A stretch of DNA of 64,000 nt from Maricaulis sp947259345 (GCA_965217205.1 OZ244254.1:3100001-3164000), one strand, 5' to 3'. Counted from the stretch's first letter, positions 35,620 to 46,467 are shown. Notes: generated from the letters alone by a model not told the origin. Made by a program: numbers and translations.

Positions 35620-36972
35620 ATGTCTGACTTGCGAGAAACTGCCGGCATCGCGGGCCAGCGCACCTTCATGCAAACCCTGGTCGTTTATGCGACGCCGGTC
35701 ATGCTCTCGATGCTGGTTCTCGGATTTGCGTCCGGGCTTCCGCTCTACATGGTCTTCCAGAAACTGTCCTACTGGCTCCGCGATGCCGGGATCGATCGTT
35801 CGACCATCGGCTTTTTCTACTTCGTCACACTGTCCTACACGCTCAAATTTGTCTGGGCACCGGTCGTCGATCGCGTAAAAATTCCGTTCCTGCACAAGCT
35901 TTTGGGCGCTCGTCGATCCTGGATCGTGACGGCGATCTCCGGGACGGTCATCGCTTTGGTCATCATTTCGCAGACCGATCCGTTGGTCAGTCTTGTGCCG
36001 GTCGCAATCGCCGCACTGTTGCTGGCCTATTCCGGAGCGACGCTGGACGTCGCCATTGATGCGTGGCGCATTGAATCCGCGCCAAACGACATGCAGGCCA
36101 ACATGGCGGCCGCCTATTCGTTCGGATACCGCATTGCCTACATGACCTCGGGTCTCGGATTGGCGATCTCCGAATGGGCCGACTGGGACATTTCTTTTCT
36201 CGTCATGGCAGGTGCGATGGCAGCGTCGGCGGGCCTGGTCTGGTTCATGCGCGAGCCGAAGGCCGGCGTCGGGCGGCGGGAGCTTGCAGGTAGCCTCGGC
36301 ATCAAGATCGTTCGCTCGGTCTGGCAGCCTTTCAAAGACTTTTTCGAGCGTCTCAACTGGTGGATTTTCCCGGTTATCGGTTTGATTTCACTCTATCGGA
36401 TGAGTGACTTCACCATGGGGGTCATGGCCGCCCCGCTGTATTCCGATCTGGACTTCGATCGTGCGATCGTCGGCGGGATCCAGGGCGGTCCCGGCCTGGC
36501 AGCGACCATGGCCGGGCTCTTTATCGGAGGCGTCTTTGCCTATCGGTTCGGCTTGATGCGAACGCTGGTCATTGGCCTGGTCATTACGCTTGTGACGAAT
36601 GGTGCGTACGCGTGGCTGGCTGCCACCGCGGGGCCGGACGACACCTGGAAGCTTTTGATCGCCATCGTTGGCGACAATCTGGCCGGCGGCTTCGTCACCA
36701 CAGTCTTCATTGCCTATCTGTCGAGCCTGGTCGATCCGGCGAGCGCGGCGACCCAGTATGCGTGGGTCAGCTCATTCTACGCCCTGTTCGCGAAGTTCCT
36801 GTCCGGCTTCTCCGGCGTCCTGGCTGACGCGGTCGGCTGGGTGATGTTCTTCGCAATCACGGCCGCGTGGACTATCCCCGCCGCGATCCTTTTGGTTGTC
36901 GTCATGAAGTTCGGCCCGGCAGCCGCCAAGGGCGAACACAAATTCCCGGAACGACAGACCGAAGAAGCCTGA
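35620..36972 (+). CDS. ampG: AmpG-family muropeptide permease (MFS)
   Basis: Inner-membrane transporter of the major facilitator type that imports GlcNAc-anhydro-muropeptides for peptidoglycan recycling. The 450-residue product has about 12 spans, and its start matches AmpG: LGFASGLPLYMVFQKLSYWL and WAPVVDRVKIPFLHKLLGAR RSW (the conserved GRRRSW-like loop). SGATLDVAIDAWRIE is also typical. It ends 4 nt from the convergent maeB stop. AmpG identity is by family; some homologues carry other substrates. Confidence 0.88.
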   Translation: MSDLRETAGIAGQRTFMQTLVVYATPVMLSMLVLGFASGLPLYMVFQKLSYWLRDAGIDRSTIGFFYFVTLSYTLKFVWAPVVDRVKIPFLHKLLGARRSWIVTAISGTVIALVIISQTDPLVSLVPVAIAALLLAYSGATLDVAIDAWRIESAPNDMQANMAAAYSFGYRIAYMTSGLGLAISEWADWDISFLVMAGAMAASAGLVWFMREPKAGVGRRELAGSLGIKIVRSVWQPFKDFFERLNWWIFPVIGLISLYRMSDFTMGVMAAPLYSDLDFDRAIVGGIQGGPGLAATMAGLFIGGVFAYRFGLMRTLVIGLVITLVTNGAYAWLAATAGPDDTWKLLIAIVGDNLAGGFVTTVFIAYLSSLVDPASAATQYAWVSSFYALFAKFLSGFSGVLADAVGWVMFFAITAAWTIPAAILLVVVMKFGPAAAKGEHKFPERQTEEA

Positions 36973-36976
36973 CCCC

Positions 36977-39262
36977 CTACTCCGCCAGTCCGCTGTCCAC
37001 ATCATGCTTGTCCGGGTCGTAGGCGGCCAGGGCGGCGAGCGTCGTGATCTCCGACACCGACGCGCCGAGCCGGGCGATCTGGACCGGTTTTTCGACCCCG
37101 ACCAGCATCGGCCCGATGACCGTCGCGCCGCCCGCCATGCGCAGAAGCTTGGTAGCAATCGAGGCGGAGTGGATGGCTGGCATGACCAGCACATTCGCCG
37201 GGCCCTTCAGGCGCGAGAACGGGTAGAGGAAGCGGTGTGACGGGTCGAGCGCCACATCGACATTCATCTCGCCCTCGTATTCGAAATCGACCCCGCGTTC
37301 GTCCAGGATCTTGACGGCGCGGCGCAGCTTGTCCGAGCGATCTCCGGACGGATTTCCGAAGGTCGAATAGGACAGGAAAGCCACGCGCGGCGTGAAGCCG
37401 AAACCCTTGGCCGCAGCCGCTGTTTCCATCGCGATATCGGCGAGGGCGTGCTCGTCCGGGAATTCGGCGATATTGGTGTCGGCGATGAAAAGGGTGCGGT
37501 TCTTGGCCAGGGCGATCGACATGCCCATGACACGCTGACCTTCGGCCGGGTCGAGCACTTGGGAGACATCGCCCAGCGCCGCGCCATAGGAGCGGGTAGT
37601 GCCGGTCACCATGCCGTCCGCATCGCCCAACTTGACCATGCAGGCCGAGAAGACATTGCGGTCATTATTGACCAGGCGCTGGACGTCGCGCTTGAGATAG
37701 CCTTTGCGCTGCAGGCGCTTGTAGAGGAAGTCGGCATAGTCGGCATTGCGATCCGAGAGGCGCGCATTGACGATCTCGATCGAGTCTTCCGGCACACCGA
37801 CAAGGCGCATATTCGCGCGCGTGATCTCTTCCCGGCCAACCAGAACGGCCTTGCCGAGCTCCTGGTTCTGGAAGGCGTAGGCCGCACGGATGACCGAGGG
37901 TTCCTCGCCTTCCGCGAAAACGATGCGGCGGCCATGCCCCATCACCGCGCCCTGGATGCGTTGCAGGAGGGCCGCGGTCGGGTCGAGACGGCGGGCCAGG
38001 GAGGCGCGATAGGCGGCCATGTCCGGGATCGGCTTGCGGGCCACGCCCGTATCCATCGCGGCCTGGGCGACATAGGGCGGGACATAGGAAATCAGCCGCG
38101 GATCAAACGGCGACGGGATGATGTAATTGCGGCCAAAAGTCGGGCGGGCCCCGTGATAGGCGGCGGCGACCTCATCCGGAACATCTTCCTTGGCTAGCGC
38201 GGCGAGCGCCCGGGCCGCCGCGATTTTCATCTCCTCATTGATGGTGCGGGCCCGCACATCCAGCGCCCCGCGAAAGATATAAGGGAAGCCGAGGACATTA
38301 TTGACCTGGTTGGGATAGTCCGACCGACCGGTGGCGACGATGGCATCCTCGCGGACGGCGCGGGCGTCCTCGGGACTGATCTCCGGGTCCGGATTGGCCA
38401 TGGCGAAAATGATCGGATCCTTGGCCATGGTCTTGACCATGTCCTGGGTCAGCGCTCCGGCGACCGACAGGCCGAGAAAGCAATCCGCGCCATCGACCGC
38501 TTCGGCCAGTGAGCGCTTGTCGGTCTGGATGGCGTGGGCCGCCTTCCACTGATTGAGATTGTCGCGTTCTGTATGGATGATGCCCTTGCTGTCACACAGG
38601 ATGGCATTGTCCGGATGCACGCCCATCGCCTTGAGCAGTTCGAGCACGGCGATACCCGCCGCCCCGGCGCCATTGACGACAACGGTCAAATCCTCGATGC
38701 GGCGATCGGTGAGCTCGCAAGCATTGATGATGCCGGCGGCGGAGATGATGGCCGTACCGTGCTGGTCATCATGAAAGACCGGGACATCGAGCAGTTCGCG
38801 CAGGCGCTGCTCGATGATGAAGCTCTCCGGTGCCTTGATATCCTCCAGATTGATGCCGCCGAACGTATTGCCGATGCGCTTCACGCATTCGATGAATTGT
38901 TCGGCGTCCTCTTCCTCGACTTCGATATCGATCGCGTCGATATCGGCGAAGCGCTTGAACAGGACGGCCTTGCCTTCCATCACTGGCTTGGATGCCATGG
39001 CGCCGAGATTGCCGAGGCCGAGAATGGCCGTGCCGTTGGAGATGACGGCGACCATATTTCCCTTGGAGGTGTAGTCGTAGACCTTGTCCGGGTCGGCGGC
39101 GATCGCCTTGACCGGAGCGGCGACGCCCGGGCTGTAGGCGAGCGAGAGATCGCGCTGTGTGGCCATCGGCTTGGTCGGAGACAGGGCCAGCTTGCCGGGG
39201 ACGGGGTCCTTGTGGAAGGCGAGGGCTTCCTCGTCCTCGACGTGACTGGTTCTGTCGCTCAT
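36977..39262 (-). CDS. maeB: NADP-dependent malic enzyme with phosphotransacetylase-like domain
   Basis: Oxidatively decarboxylates malate to pyruvate with NADP. The 761-residue product has an N-terminal malic-enzyme domain (SLAYSPGVAAPVKAIAADPD, NGTAILGLGNLGAMASKPVM, FHDDQHGTAII, and the nucleotide-binding VVNGAGAAGIAVLELL) and a C-terminal phosphotransacetylase-like domain of about 330 residues, a regulatory fusion usual in Gram-negative MaeB. The ATG at 39262 has AGGGA upstream and was preferred over 39286. It is divergent from mutS. Confidence 0.96.
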   Translation of the reverse strand: MSDRTSHVEDEEALAFHKDPVPGKLALSPTKPMATQRDLSLAYSPGVAAPVKAIAADPDKVYDYTSKGNMVAVISNGTAILGLGNLGAMASKPVMEGKAVLFKRFADIDAIDIEVEEEDAEQFIECVKRIGNTFGGINLEDIKAPESFIIEQRLRELLDVPVFHDDQHGTAIISAAGIINACELTDRRIEDLTVVVNGAGAAGIAVLELLKAMGVHPDNAILCDSKGIIHTERDNLNQWKAAHAIQTDKRSLAEAVDGADCFLGLSVAGALTQDMVKTMAKDPIIFAMANPDPEISPEDARAVREDAIVATGRSDYPNQVNNVLGFPYIFRGALDVRARTINEEMKIAAARALAALAKEDVPDEVAAAYHGARPTFGRNYIIPSPFDPRLISYVPPYVAQAAMDTGVARKPIPDMAAYRASLARRLDPTAALLQRIQGAVMGHGRRIVFAEGEEPSVIRAAYAFQNQELGKAVLVGREEITRANMRLVGVPEDSIEIVNARLSDRNADYADFLYKRLQRKGYLKRDVQRLVNNDRNVFSACMVKLGDADGMVTGTTRSYGAALGDVSQVLDPAEGQRVMGMSIALAKNRTLFIADTNIAEFPDEHALADIAMETAAAAKGFGFTPRVAFLSYSTFGNPSGDRSDKLRRAVKILDERGVDFEYEGEMNVDVALDPSHRFLYPFSRLKGPANVLVMPAIHSASIATKLLRMAGGATVIGPMLVGVEKPVQIARLGASVSEITTLAALAAYDPDKHDVDSGLAE

Positions 39263-39380
39263 TGCCGATGTCCCTGTAACTTCCAAAAAACCGGTTAGAT
39301 TCCGAAGTCCCGGCCCTTACAGCGCTCTAGCCGCTTCACACCCTTGCACGCAAGGCGAAACCTCGCCACCGTCTGCGCCG

Positions 39381-42074
39381 ATGAACGCCATGTCGACCCT
39401 CCCTGTCCCGCGCGACCGCACCTTCCCGACGACGGAGGGGGCGACGCCGATGATGCAGCAATTCCTGGAATTGCGCGCCGATGCACCCGCGGACGCCCTT
39501 CTCTTCTACCGTATGGGCGATTTCTATGAGCTCTTCTTTGATGACGCCGTACGCGCATCGGCGGCTCTCGACATCGCCCTGACAAAACGCGGCGAACACC
39601 AGGGCGAGCCGATTGCCATGTGTGGCGTGCCGGCGGCGACTGCGGAAGCCTATCTGGCGCGTCTGATCAAGGCGGGCTTCAAGGTCGCCGTCGGTGAGCA
39701 GATGGAAGACCCCAAGGCGGCGAAGGCCCGGGGCGGGTCCAAAGCTGTCGTCAAGCGCGCGATCACACGCGTGGTCACACCCGGCACGCTGACGGAAGAC
39801 AGCTTGCTTGATCCGCGATCGTCCAACCGGATTGCCGCTCTGGCCCATTTGCCCACAGGTGAAGCGGCGGTTGCCTGGGCGGATGTGTCGACCGGTGATT
39901 TTCGGGTTTCGCCTGTTGCTCCTGACAATCTCGCCGCTGAGATTGCTGCGATGAATCCAGCGGAATTGCTTGTCGAGGAAAGGGCTTTTGCCGATGCAGC
40001 CAGCCTGGCGCCCCGGTCCACCCTGACACCATTGCCGAAAGCCAAGTTCGATCCCGCCTCCGCGGAGCGTCAGCTCAAGGACCAGTTCAAGGTCCAGGAA
40101 CTGACCGCGTTCGGGAGCTTCTCCAAGGCGGAGTGCGCCGCGCTCGGCGCCCTGCTCGACTATCTTGCCCTGTCACAGGCGGGCGCACCGGCCAAGCTCG
40201 CCCCGCCGCGCCAGATACGGGCCGGGGCGAGCCTGGCCATTGATCCGGCGACCCGGGCCAGCCTTGAAATCGACCGAACTTTGTCAGGGTCGCGTCAGGG
40301 ATCGTTGCTGGACGCGATCGACCGCACCGTGACCGCGCCGGGCGCCCGTCGTCTCGCCGAACGTCTGGCGCGTCCCGTGACCGATATAGCGACGATTGAA
40401 GCGCGGCTTGATGCCATTGCCTGGTTCGAGCGCGGCCGGGCGGAGCGCCGGGAGCTGCGCGAACGCCTGCGCCATGCAGGCGATGCCGAGCGGGCGCTCT
40501 CCCGATTGCTGCTCGGGCGTGGCGGGCCGCGTGACCTGAAAGCCCTCGCGGCAGCCCTGCAGGAAGGCGAGATCATCGCCTCGCGCCTGCTCGACAACAC
40601 GCTCGATACGCCGCCCGCGCTGATTTCGGACGGGATGACCGCCCTGGTGCTCAATGACAAGCCCGGGCTGGCGCAATTGGTCGCTGATCTCGAGCGCGCC
40701 ATCACTGATGAACCCCCGCTCCTCGCGCGTGATGGCGGTTTCATCGCCGAGGGATGGCAGGCTGAGCTGGACGAATTGCGCGAGTTGCGCGACGCCTCCC
40801 GGCGCGTTGTGGCGGGCCTGCAGCAAAGCTATGCCGAGGCTGTCGGGGTCAGTGCACTGAAGGTCAAGCACAACAATGTGCTGGGTTATTTCGTTGAGGT
40901 CACCGCCAAGCATGGCGACGCGCTGATGGGGGATGAGCGCTTCATTCACCGCCAGACCATGGCCAATGCGGTGCGTTTTTCCACCACTGAACTGGCCGAG
41001 CTGGAAGCCAGGATCGCTTCCGCCGGAGACCGGGCCCTGGCCATGGAGCTGGAAGCGTTTGCCGGGCTCCGGGACCGGGTGGAGAGGGTGGCGGGGCAAG
41101 TCCGGGCTGCCGCGCGGGCGCTTGCCGAATTTGACGTTTCAGCCGGCCTGGCAGAATGGGCCGAGGACAGTGAGGCGTGTCGCCCGACCGTCTCTGATGA
41201 CAGCGTTTTTAGCGTCGAGGGCGGACGCCACCCGGTAGTCGAGCGTGCATTGGCCAAGGCCGGCGATGGCCGCTTTACGCCAAATGATTGCCATCTCGAC
41301 GGCGCCGGTGAGGATGCTGCACGCCTGACTTTCGTGACCGGCCCCAACATGGCCGGTAAATCGACCTTCCTGCGCCAGAATGCCCTGATCCTGATGCTGG
41401 CCCAGTCGGGCTGTTATGTCCCGGCGCGCGCGGCCCGGATTGGTATTGCTGACAGGCTCTATTCCCGGGTCGGGGCGGCGGATGATCTCGCGCGCGGGCG
41501 CTCGACCTTCATGGCGGAGATGATCGAGACGGCGGCTATCCTCAATCAGGCGACGCCACGCAGTTTTGTCATTCTGGACGAGATCGGACGGGGCACCGCG
41601 ACCTTTGACGGCCTGTCCATAGCCTGGGCCGCCGCGGAACATCTGCATGCCGTGAATGGCTGCCGGGCCCTTTTCGCCACCCACTACCACGAGCTGACCC
41701 GCCTGGCTGATGATCTCGACGCGGCGGGTAATGTTTCTATGAAGGCGCGTGAATGGAAGGGCGAGCTGGTCTTTCTGCATGAGGTCGGTGCCGGCGCCGC
41801 AGACCGGTCCTACGGGATTGAGGTGGCACGCCGCGCCGGCTTGCCCCGGGTCGCTGTCAAGCGTGCACAGTCCATTCTGGAACGCCTGGAAGCAGATGGC
41901 ACGCCTGCGGCGGCGCTGCATGATCTGCCCTTGTTCGCCACCGCCGAACCGGAGCCGGAACCCTTTGTGTCGGAGGTGGAAACGCGCCTCCAACAGATTG
42001 ATCCGGATGCTCTGTCGCCGCGCGAGGCGCTGGATGTGCTCTATGCGCTCAAATCCCTCACGAAGAAGACGTGA
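39381..42074 (+). CDS. mutS: DNA mismatch repair protein MutS
   Basis: Recognises mismatches and starts methyl-independent or MutL-coupled repair. The 897-residue product has the mismatch-reading motif FYRMGDFYELFFDDA near residue 43 (Phe-x-Glu), the lever/clamp regions, and the ATPase with Walker A GPNMAGKSTF from residue 654, ILDEIGRGTATFDGLSIAWA and the ATHYHEL histidine motif. The C-terminus ends in the short DNA-independent dimerisation segment. An ATG three codons on (39390) is an equally good start. mutS followed by glnD is a common alphaproteobacterial order. Confidence 0.97.
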   Translation: MNAMSTLPVPRDRTFPTTEGATPMMQQFLELRADAPADALLFYRMGDFYELFFDDAVRASAALDIALTKRGEHQGEPIAMCGVPAATAEAYLARLIKAGFKVAVGEQMEDPKAAKARGGSKAVVKRAITRVVTPGTLTEDSLLDPRSSNRIAALAHLPTGEAAVAWADVSTGDFRVSPVAPDNLAAEIAAMNPAELLVEERAFADAASLAPRSTLTPLPKAKFDPASAERQLKDQFKVQELTAFGSFSKAECAALGALLDYLALSQAGAPAKLAPPRQIRAGASLAIDPATRASLEIDRTLSGSRQGSLLDAIDRTVTAPGARRLAERLARPVTDIATIEARLDAIAWFERGRAERRELRERLRHAGDAERALSRLLLGRGGPRDLKALAAALQEGEIIASRLLDNTLDTPPALISDGMTALVLNDKPGLAQLVADLERAITDEPPLLARDGGFIAEGWQAELDELRELRDASRRVVAGLQQSYAEAVGVSALKVKHNNVLGYFVEVTAKHGDALMGDERFIHRQTMANAVRFSTTELAELEARIASAGDRALAMELEAFAGLRDRVERVAGQVRAAARALAEFDVSAGLAEWAEDSEACRPTVSDDSVFSVEGGRHPVVERALAKAGDGRFTPNDCHLDGAGEDAARLTFVTGPNMAGKSTFLRQNALILMLAQSGCYVPARAARIGIADRLYSRVGAADDLARGRSTFMAEMIETAAILNQATPRSFVILDEIGRGTATFDGLSIAWAAAEHLHAVNGCRALFATHYHELTRLADDLDAAGNVSMKAREWKGELVFLHEVGAGAADRSYGIEVARRAGLPRVAVKRAQSILERLEADGTPAAALHDLPLFATAEPEPEPFVSEVETRLQQIDPDALSPREALDVLYALKSLTKKT

Positions 42075-42109
42075 CGCCGACCCGGGCGTTGCACTAGATT
42101 GGCGCCAAC

Positions 42110-44920
42110 ATGACGATGCCCGTTCTCCCCGCTTCGCTGGATGGTCTGCAATTGCGGGCCCAACTGGCTTCCGCCCTGGCCCAACAGGGCTGGGATTCGC
42201 CGGCGGCTCGGGCGGCGGCCCTGTCGCATGTGCGTGCCTCGATAGACCGCTTTCGTCAGCAGGCCTTTGCCAGCCTTTCCGGCGCGGGTGGCGGCGCGGT
42301 TGCGGCTCACCTGCTGTCCGACGGGATGAGCGCCTGCCTGCACGCCCTGTTCGACTCCATGGCGGCCGCGGATGAGACAGGTTCGGTCGGGGTAGCGCTG
42401 TGTGCGCAAGGTGGATTTGGGGCCGGCGAGCTGGCCCCGTCCTCTGATATCGACCTGATGTTGATCAAGCCTGATGACGCGACCAACGAAACGGACGCTT
42501 TCCTGCAGCAATTTCTTTACGCGCTCTGGGACCTCAAAATCGATGTCGGTGGCGGGGCCTGCCGCACCATGGACGAGACCATTGCCCTGACCAGCGAGGA
42601 TGCGTCGGAGCGCACCGCGCTGCTTTCCCTGAGGCATCTGGCCGGAGACGAGTCGGCCACGGCCACCCTGGCCCAGCGCTTCCGCGATGAAGTCGTCGCC
42701 GGCGATCTGCCAGGTTTTGTCGAAGCCAAGCTGAAAGAGCGTGACGCCCGGATCGAAAAGGCAGGTCGTTCGCGGTACACGGTCGAACCCAATCTGAAGT
42801 CCGGCAAGGGCGGGCTGAGAGATCTCCAGCTCATGCGCTGGCTGGCGCAATTCCTTTATGGCGCGGACGCCTTCGAGCGCTGGGTCGGCAGTCGCCTGCT
42901 CTCGGTCGAGGATGTGTCCAAATACATCCTCGCCGACGACTTCCTGTGGACGGTTCGTTTTCATCTCCACGAGATTGCCGGCGGCAAGGATGAGCGCCTG
43001 ACCTTTGATGTCCAGCCGGAGATCGCGGCGCGCATGGGATTTGAGGACGGCGAGACCGAGAATGGGGTCGAGCGTTTCATGCGGCGCTATTTCCGCACCG
43101 CGATGGATGTCGGGGCCCTGACGCGTCTCGTCTGCGCCAAGCTGGAGGCCGATGCCTGGAAGTCCAAGCCGAAAGGTCTTGCCCGCTTCCTGCCGCCGGG
43201 CATGGACGCAGCTGAAGATGCCGATGTGGGCGAGTTCATCGTCCGCGAGGGGCGGCTCGATTTTGCTCATGCCACGCAGATCCGCGAAGACCCGATCCGG
43301 CTGATGCGTTTCTTTCATGTGGCGGCGTCGCGGCGGCTGGACCTGCATCCGGAAGCGGTGGCCCGGATCGGGCGGACCCTGCACCTGATCGATGATGACT
43401 TCCGACGGGCCCCACGCGCGGCGCGGGCCTTTTTTGCGGTCCTGCTGGACAGTGCGGCGCCCATGGCGGTTTTGCGCATGATGACCGAGGCGGGCGTGCT
43501 GGGGCGTTATTTGCCGGAGTTCGGCGATATCGTCGCGCGCACCCAGTTCAACATGTACCACCGCTATACGGTGGATGAGCACACACTGCAGGCGCTGGGG
43601 CTTTTGCGTGAAATCGAGGATGGTCTCCACCCGCTTGATCACCCGCTGGTGACTCGCCTTGCACCGCTGATCCAGAACCGACGCGCCCTGCATCTCGCCG
43701 TGCTTCTGCACGACACGGGAAAGGGTGCTGGCGACCAATGCATCGAGGGTGCGGCCCGGGCCATGACGGCGTGCGAGCGGATGGGACTCGGCGAGAGTGA
43801 GACCGAGCTGGTATCCTGGCTGATCGCCTCGCACCTCCTGATGAGCGATACCGCCCAGCGGCGCGACCTGTCGGATCCGCAAACGGTCGCTGATTTTGCT
43901 GCGGCGGTCGGCACGGTTGAGCGTCTTCGCCTGCTGACGGTCTTGACCGTCGTCGATATTCGCGCAGTCGGTCCCGGCGTGTGGAATGGCTGGAAGGGAC
44001 AGTTGATCCGCGAGCTCTACGCCGCGACCGAGCAGGTCCTGTCCAGTGATGGCGATAATCTCCAGCTGGCGCGCGAAACCCTGGCCGACAAGGCTGAACT
44101 GGCGCGCAACCGGATCCGGCCGCGCCTCGAGCGGGTGAATCCGGAATTCGCGGCCTGGTGGACCTCGGAGCTCAATGACGCCTATTGGACGGCCTTCTCC
44201 GAGGAAGACCGTTTTCGCCACGCGGCTTTTGTCCGCCATGCCCGCGATTCCGGGTGCCAGACCTCGGCAGCCGTGCGCGTGGATCGGCGGCGGGCGGCAA
44301 CCGAGGTGATGATCTGGTCGCCGGATCGCGAACGTGTGTTTGCCGACATCGTCGCCGCCTTTGCTGAAGTCGGGGCGGATGTTGTCGGCGCGACGATCAA
44401 CACCACGGTCTCCGAGCAGGTTTTCGATATCTTCTATATCCAGGATGCCGCCGGTCAGCCTTATGGCCGGCTAGACGCCTTGCAGCGCCAGGCGCTGGTT
44501 GAGTATCTGCGTGAGGTTGCGACCGGTGAAACTATCGTTAGACGCCGGGATGCGGCGCCGCTCAAGCGGCGCGATGCAGCTTTCCGCGTCACGCCGAGCG
44601 TGACCATTTCCAACGAGCTCGCCGAGCAGGCGACCGTTATCGAGGCCTCCGGGCGTGACCGGCCCGGCCTTTTGGCGGACCTCGCTGATATCCTCGCCGA
44701 TGAACATCTCGTCCTCACATCGGCCCAGATTGATGGCTATGGCGAGCGGGCAACGGACGTGTTCTACGTAACCCATCAGGGAGCGAAGCTGGAGGACGAG
44801 GCGATTGCCGAACGTATTCGCAGCGGCTTGCTGGCCGTTTTCTCCGAAAGCGAAACCGCATTTGACAAGACGGCCGCGCAACGGGGCATTGCCCGCGCCC
44901 GCGCCAGCGTTCTGAGGTAG
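42110..44920 (+). CDS. glnD: Bifunctional PII uridylyltransferase/uridylyl-removing enzyme GlnD
   Basis: Nitrogen sensor that uridylylates PII when glutamine is low and removes UMP when it is high. The 936-residue product has a nucleotidyltransferase motif GGFGAGELAPSSDIDLMLIK near residue 105, an HD hydrolase domain with LHDTGKGAGD near residue 533, and two C-terminal ACT domains (VFADIVAAFAEVGADVVGAT, and ASGRDRPGLLADLADILADE), which bind glutamine. It starts 36 nt after mutS and ends 2 nt before murJ. Confidence 0.97.
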   Translation: MTMPVLPASLDGLQLRAQLASALAQQGWDSPAARAAALSHVRASIDRFRQQAFASLSGAGGGAVAAHLLSDGMSACLHALFDSMAAADETGSVGVALCAQGGFGAGELAPSSDIDLMLIKPDDATNETDAFLQQFLYALWDLKIDVGGGACRTMDETIALTSEDASERTALLSLRHLAGDESATATLAQRFRDEVVAGDLPGFVEAKLKERDARIEKAGRSRYTVEPNLKSGKGGLRDLQLMRWLAQFLYGADAFERWVGSRLLSVEDVSKYILADDFLWTVRFHLHEIAGGKDERLTFDVQPEIAARMGFEDGETENGVERFMRRYFRTAMDVGALTRLVCAKLEADAWKSKPKGLARFLPPGMDAAEDADVGEFIVREGRLDFAHATQIREDPIRLMRFFHVAASRRLDLHPEAVARIGRTLHLIDDDFRRAPRAARAFFAVLLDSAAPMAVLRMMTEAGVLGRYLPEFGDIVARTQFNMYHRYTVDEHTLQALGLLREIEDGLHPLDHPLVTRLAPLIQNRRALHLAVLLHDTGKGAGDQCIEGAARAMTACERMGLGESETELVSWLIASHLLMSDTAQRRDLSDPQTVADFAAAVGTVERLRLLTVLTVVDIRAVGPGVWNGWKGQLIRELYAATEQVLSSDGDNLQLARETLADKAELARNRIRPRLERVNPEFAAWWTSELNDAYWTAFSEEDRFRHAAFVRHARDSGCQTSAAVRVDRRRAATEVMIWSPDRERVFADIVAAFAEVGADVVGATINTTVSEQVFDIFYIQDAAGQPYGRLDALQRQALVEYLREVATGETIVRRRDAAPLKRRDAAFRVTPSVTISNELAEQATVIEASGRDRPGLLADLADILADEHLVLTSAQIDGYGERATDVFYVTHQGAKLEDEAIAERIRSGLLAVFSESETAFDKTAAQRGIARARASVLR

Positions 44921-44922
44921 CC

Positions 44923-46467
44923 ATGCGCCTGCTCCGCTCTACCGCCGTTGTTGGCGTTCTGACGATGGCAAGTCGTGTTCTTGGCCTCCTGCGGGAGATG
45001 CTGCTGGCAGCGGCGCTTGGCGCCGGAGCAGTAACTGACATCTTCCTGACAGCGTTTCAATTCCCCAATCTTTTCAGGCGGATTTTCGCAGAAGGCGCGT
45101 TCAACTCGGCCTTCGTTCCGCTCTATGCGGGCAAGCTTGAAACCGGGGAGCCGGACGAGGCCGCCCTATTCGCGCGCCAGGTTATGTCAGTGCTTTTGAC
45201 CTCGATGCTGGTCCTGGTCGTCATCGCTCAATTGCTGATGCCATGGCTGATGTATCTGCTAGGCCCCGGCTTCGTTGGCCAGCCGGACCAATTTCGCCTC
45301 GCCGTCCTGCTGACGCAGATCACCATGCCCTACCTGTTGATGATGTCGCTCAGCGCCATGCTCAGCGGGGTGCTGAACTCGCACGGCCGGTTTGCCGTGG
45401 CCGCTGCGGCGCCTGTCCTGCTGAACCTAACCCTGATCGGCGTATTGCTTTTTTCTCCGGCCAACGGCGAAGGCCTGGCGTTGCATTTGTCGATCGGGAT
45501 CAGCGTGTCCGGCGTTGCCCAGCTGATCTGGCTGTTTGCAGCCTGCCGCGCAACCGGCCTGCGCCTCAGCCTTCGTCTGCCGCGCCTCAGCCCTGGCGTG
45601 CGACGACTTCTTGTTCTGGGCGTCCCGGGCGCAATGGCAGCCGGGGTAACCCAGATCAATATTCTCGTTACGTCCTCGATTGCCACGATCGATGAAGGCG
45701 CGCGCTCCTGGCTCTATTATGCAGACCGCCTCTATCAGCTTCCGCTTGGGGTCGTCGGGATCGCGATGGGTGTGGTTCTTCTGCCAGCGCTCAGCGGGCG
45801 GGTTCGCGCCGGCGCCATCGAGGCTGCGTCAAACGCCATGAATCGGGCTCTGGAAATATCCATGGCGCTGACACTGCCGGCGGCAACGGCATTGGCCGTC
45901 ATACCCGTCTTCATTGCGACCGGCCTATACCAACGCAATGAATTCACACCTCAGGACGCTGTCATGGTGAGCCAGGCATTGGTTCCATTTGCCATCGGCC
46001 TTCCGGCCTTTGTTCTCATCAAGGTTCTGTCGCCCGGGTTTTTCGCCCGCGAGGACACGATGACGCCGATGAAATTCGCGACGGTTGGCGTGGCGATTAA
46101 TCTGGCCCTGGGTTTGGCACTCTTTTTCGGACCGCTCGGCTTTCCCGGCCTGGCGATCGCGACGGCCACCGCCGGGTGGACCAACACCGTCCTGCTCGCG
46201 GTTACCTTGCGAAAGCGCGGACTTCTCGAACCCGACAAGCGCCTCCTGGGCAAACTGCCGCGGATCCTTGCAGCCTGCGCAATCATGGCGGCCTTCCTGC
46301 TCGTCGCTCAGCATTATGCTGACCTGATAAGGCCTTATCTGTTTGATTCCATGCTTGGCACGCTGATCGTTGTTTGTGCAGCCGGGCTCGGCGTTTATGG
46401 ATTGGCGGCGCTTGTTACGGGGGCGTTGCGCCCGTCCGAGGTGCGTACCGCGCTCAAGCGCTCTTGA
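44923..46467 (+). CDS. murJ: Lipid II flippase MurJ
   Basis: Flips the peptidoglycan precursor lipid II across the inner membrane. The 514-residue product has the family length and about 14 hydrophobic spans. It opens with MASRVLGLLREMLLAAALGA and FQFPNLFRRIFAEGAFNSAF, the conserved first-span region carrying essential arginines. A GAGGTAG site precedes the ATG, which follows the glnD stop by 2 nt. Order glnD-murJ-trpS is common in alphaproteobacteria. Confidence 0.96.
   Translation: MRLLRSTAVVGVLTMASRVLGLLREMLLAAALGAGAVTDIFLTAFQFPNLFRRIFAEGAFNSAFVPLYAGKLETGEPDEAALFARQVMSVLLTSMLVLVVIAQLLMPWLMYLLGPGFVGQPDQFRLAVLLTQITMPYLLMMSLSAMLSGVLNSHGRFAVAAAAPVLLNLTLIGVLLFSPANGEGLALHLSIGISVSGVAQLIWLFAACRATGLRLSLRLPRLSPGVRRLLVLGVPGAMAAGVTQINILVTSSIATIDEGARSWLYYADRLYQLPLGVVGIAMGVVLLPALSGRVRAGAIEAASNAMNRALEISMALTLPAATALAVIPVFIATGLYQRNEFTPQDAVMVSQALVPFAIGLPAFVLIKVLSPGFFAREDTMTPMKFATVGVAINLALGLALFFGPLGFPGLAIATATAGWTNTVLLAVTLRKRGLLEPDKRLLGKLPRILAACAIMAAFLLVAQHYADLIRPYLFDSMLGTLIVVCAAGLGVYGLAALVTGALRPSEVRTALKRS

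Noticed and set aside
42041..44239. 732-codon open frame antisense to glnD
   Set aside because: Same cause; Gly/Arg/Gln-rich product without domains, opposite a well-conserved gene.
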